A DNA stretch of 34,612 nucleotides. Source: an uncultured Gammaproteobacteria bacterium (GTDB taxonomy: Bacteria; Pseudomonadota; Gammaproteobacteria; UBA9214). The stretch is from NCBI GenBank assembly GCA_905480065.1, contig CAJQOV010000030.1:1-34612 (forward strand), written 5' to 3'. This document shows, one piece after another, positions 34,539-34,612 of the stretch. The position numbers were made by a program, and so were the translations under genes. How positions within the stretch are numbered: position 1 is the first letter of the stretch; every line of letters starts with the position of its first letter. The notes beneath the pieces are model-generated. The model was not told the origin of the DNA and did no database searches. It saw only the letters and a program-made list of their open reading frames with translations.

Positions 34539-34612
34539 GATGTGCCTCCCGTAGTAGCCGATAATTATTTATCGGCAGGCAACCATTGCGATTTAGTGCC
34601 AGACACCGGATG

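Overview
The window reads as a chromosomal segment of a GC-rich gammaproteobacterium with microaerobic or anaerobic capacity. The evidence is a complete cbb3 oxidase locus, a class II ribonucleotide reductase split into NrdJa and NrdJb as in Pseudomonas, GspA/GspB, HspQ, DUF2788 and a REP-like repeat of the TGTAGGAGCGGCTT type. A Chromatiales or sulfur-oxidiser-like host is my guess, not something the sequence proves. I saw no rRNA, tRNA, CRISPR array, insertion sequence or phage gene.

Layout. 1-2.7 kb: a 5'-degraded Ig/FN3 fragment and two small exported proteins, closed by a strong two-way terminator. 2.7-7.3 kb: a DUF4382/DUF11-like lipoprotein (-) divergent from a 1012-residue protein. 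The latter joins a COG1092-like SAM-methyltransferase module to a NorD/CbbO-like body with a C-terminal vWA domain. 7.6-8.3 kb: a coupled trio of a 50-residue membrane microprotein, a rhodanese and a DUF2788 protein. 8.3-19 kb: the cbb3 region. ccoI-ccoS run leftward; ompW, a Yip1 protein, ccoNOQP, a small membrane protein, ccoG, fixH/ccoH and a TauE/SafE-like protein run rightward. A perfect FNR box lies between ccoI and ompW. 19-22.2 kb: nrdJa-nrdJb behind two NrdR boxes. 22.3-27.4 kb: a small conserved-looking protein, gspA-gspB, a SlyD-like FKBP (-), hspQ behind a sigma-32-like promoter, terB, and a Lys-rich HU protein (-). 28.2-34.5 kb: a 1599-residue membrane protein (two cNMP-like domains, rhodanese, about 780 residues of coiled coil, one TM helix, SUMF1/FGE-fold domain), then a Rieske protein, a BASS transporter and a small orphan (-).

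How the genes work together. CcoI exports copper for the oxidase, CcoG probably reduces and hands over copper, CcoS and CcoH help assembly, and CcoNOPQ is the high-affinity terminal oxidase. FNR-type control of the ccoI/ompW interval and an oxygen-indifferent B12-dependent RNR fit life at low or changing oxygen.

The two most unusual items are the methyltransferase-NorD/CbbO fusion (4272-7310) and the cNMP/rhodanese/coiled-coil/TM/SUMF1 protein (28183-32982). Both are clear in the sequence; their functions are not known from it.
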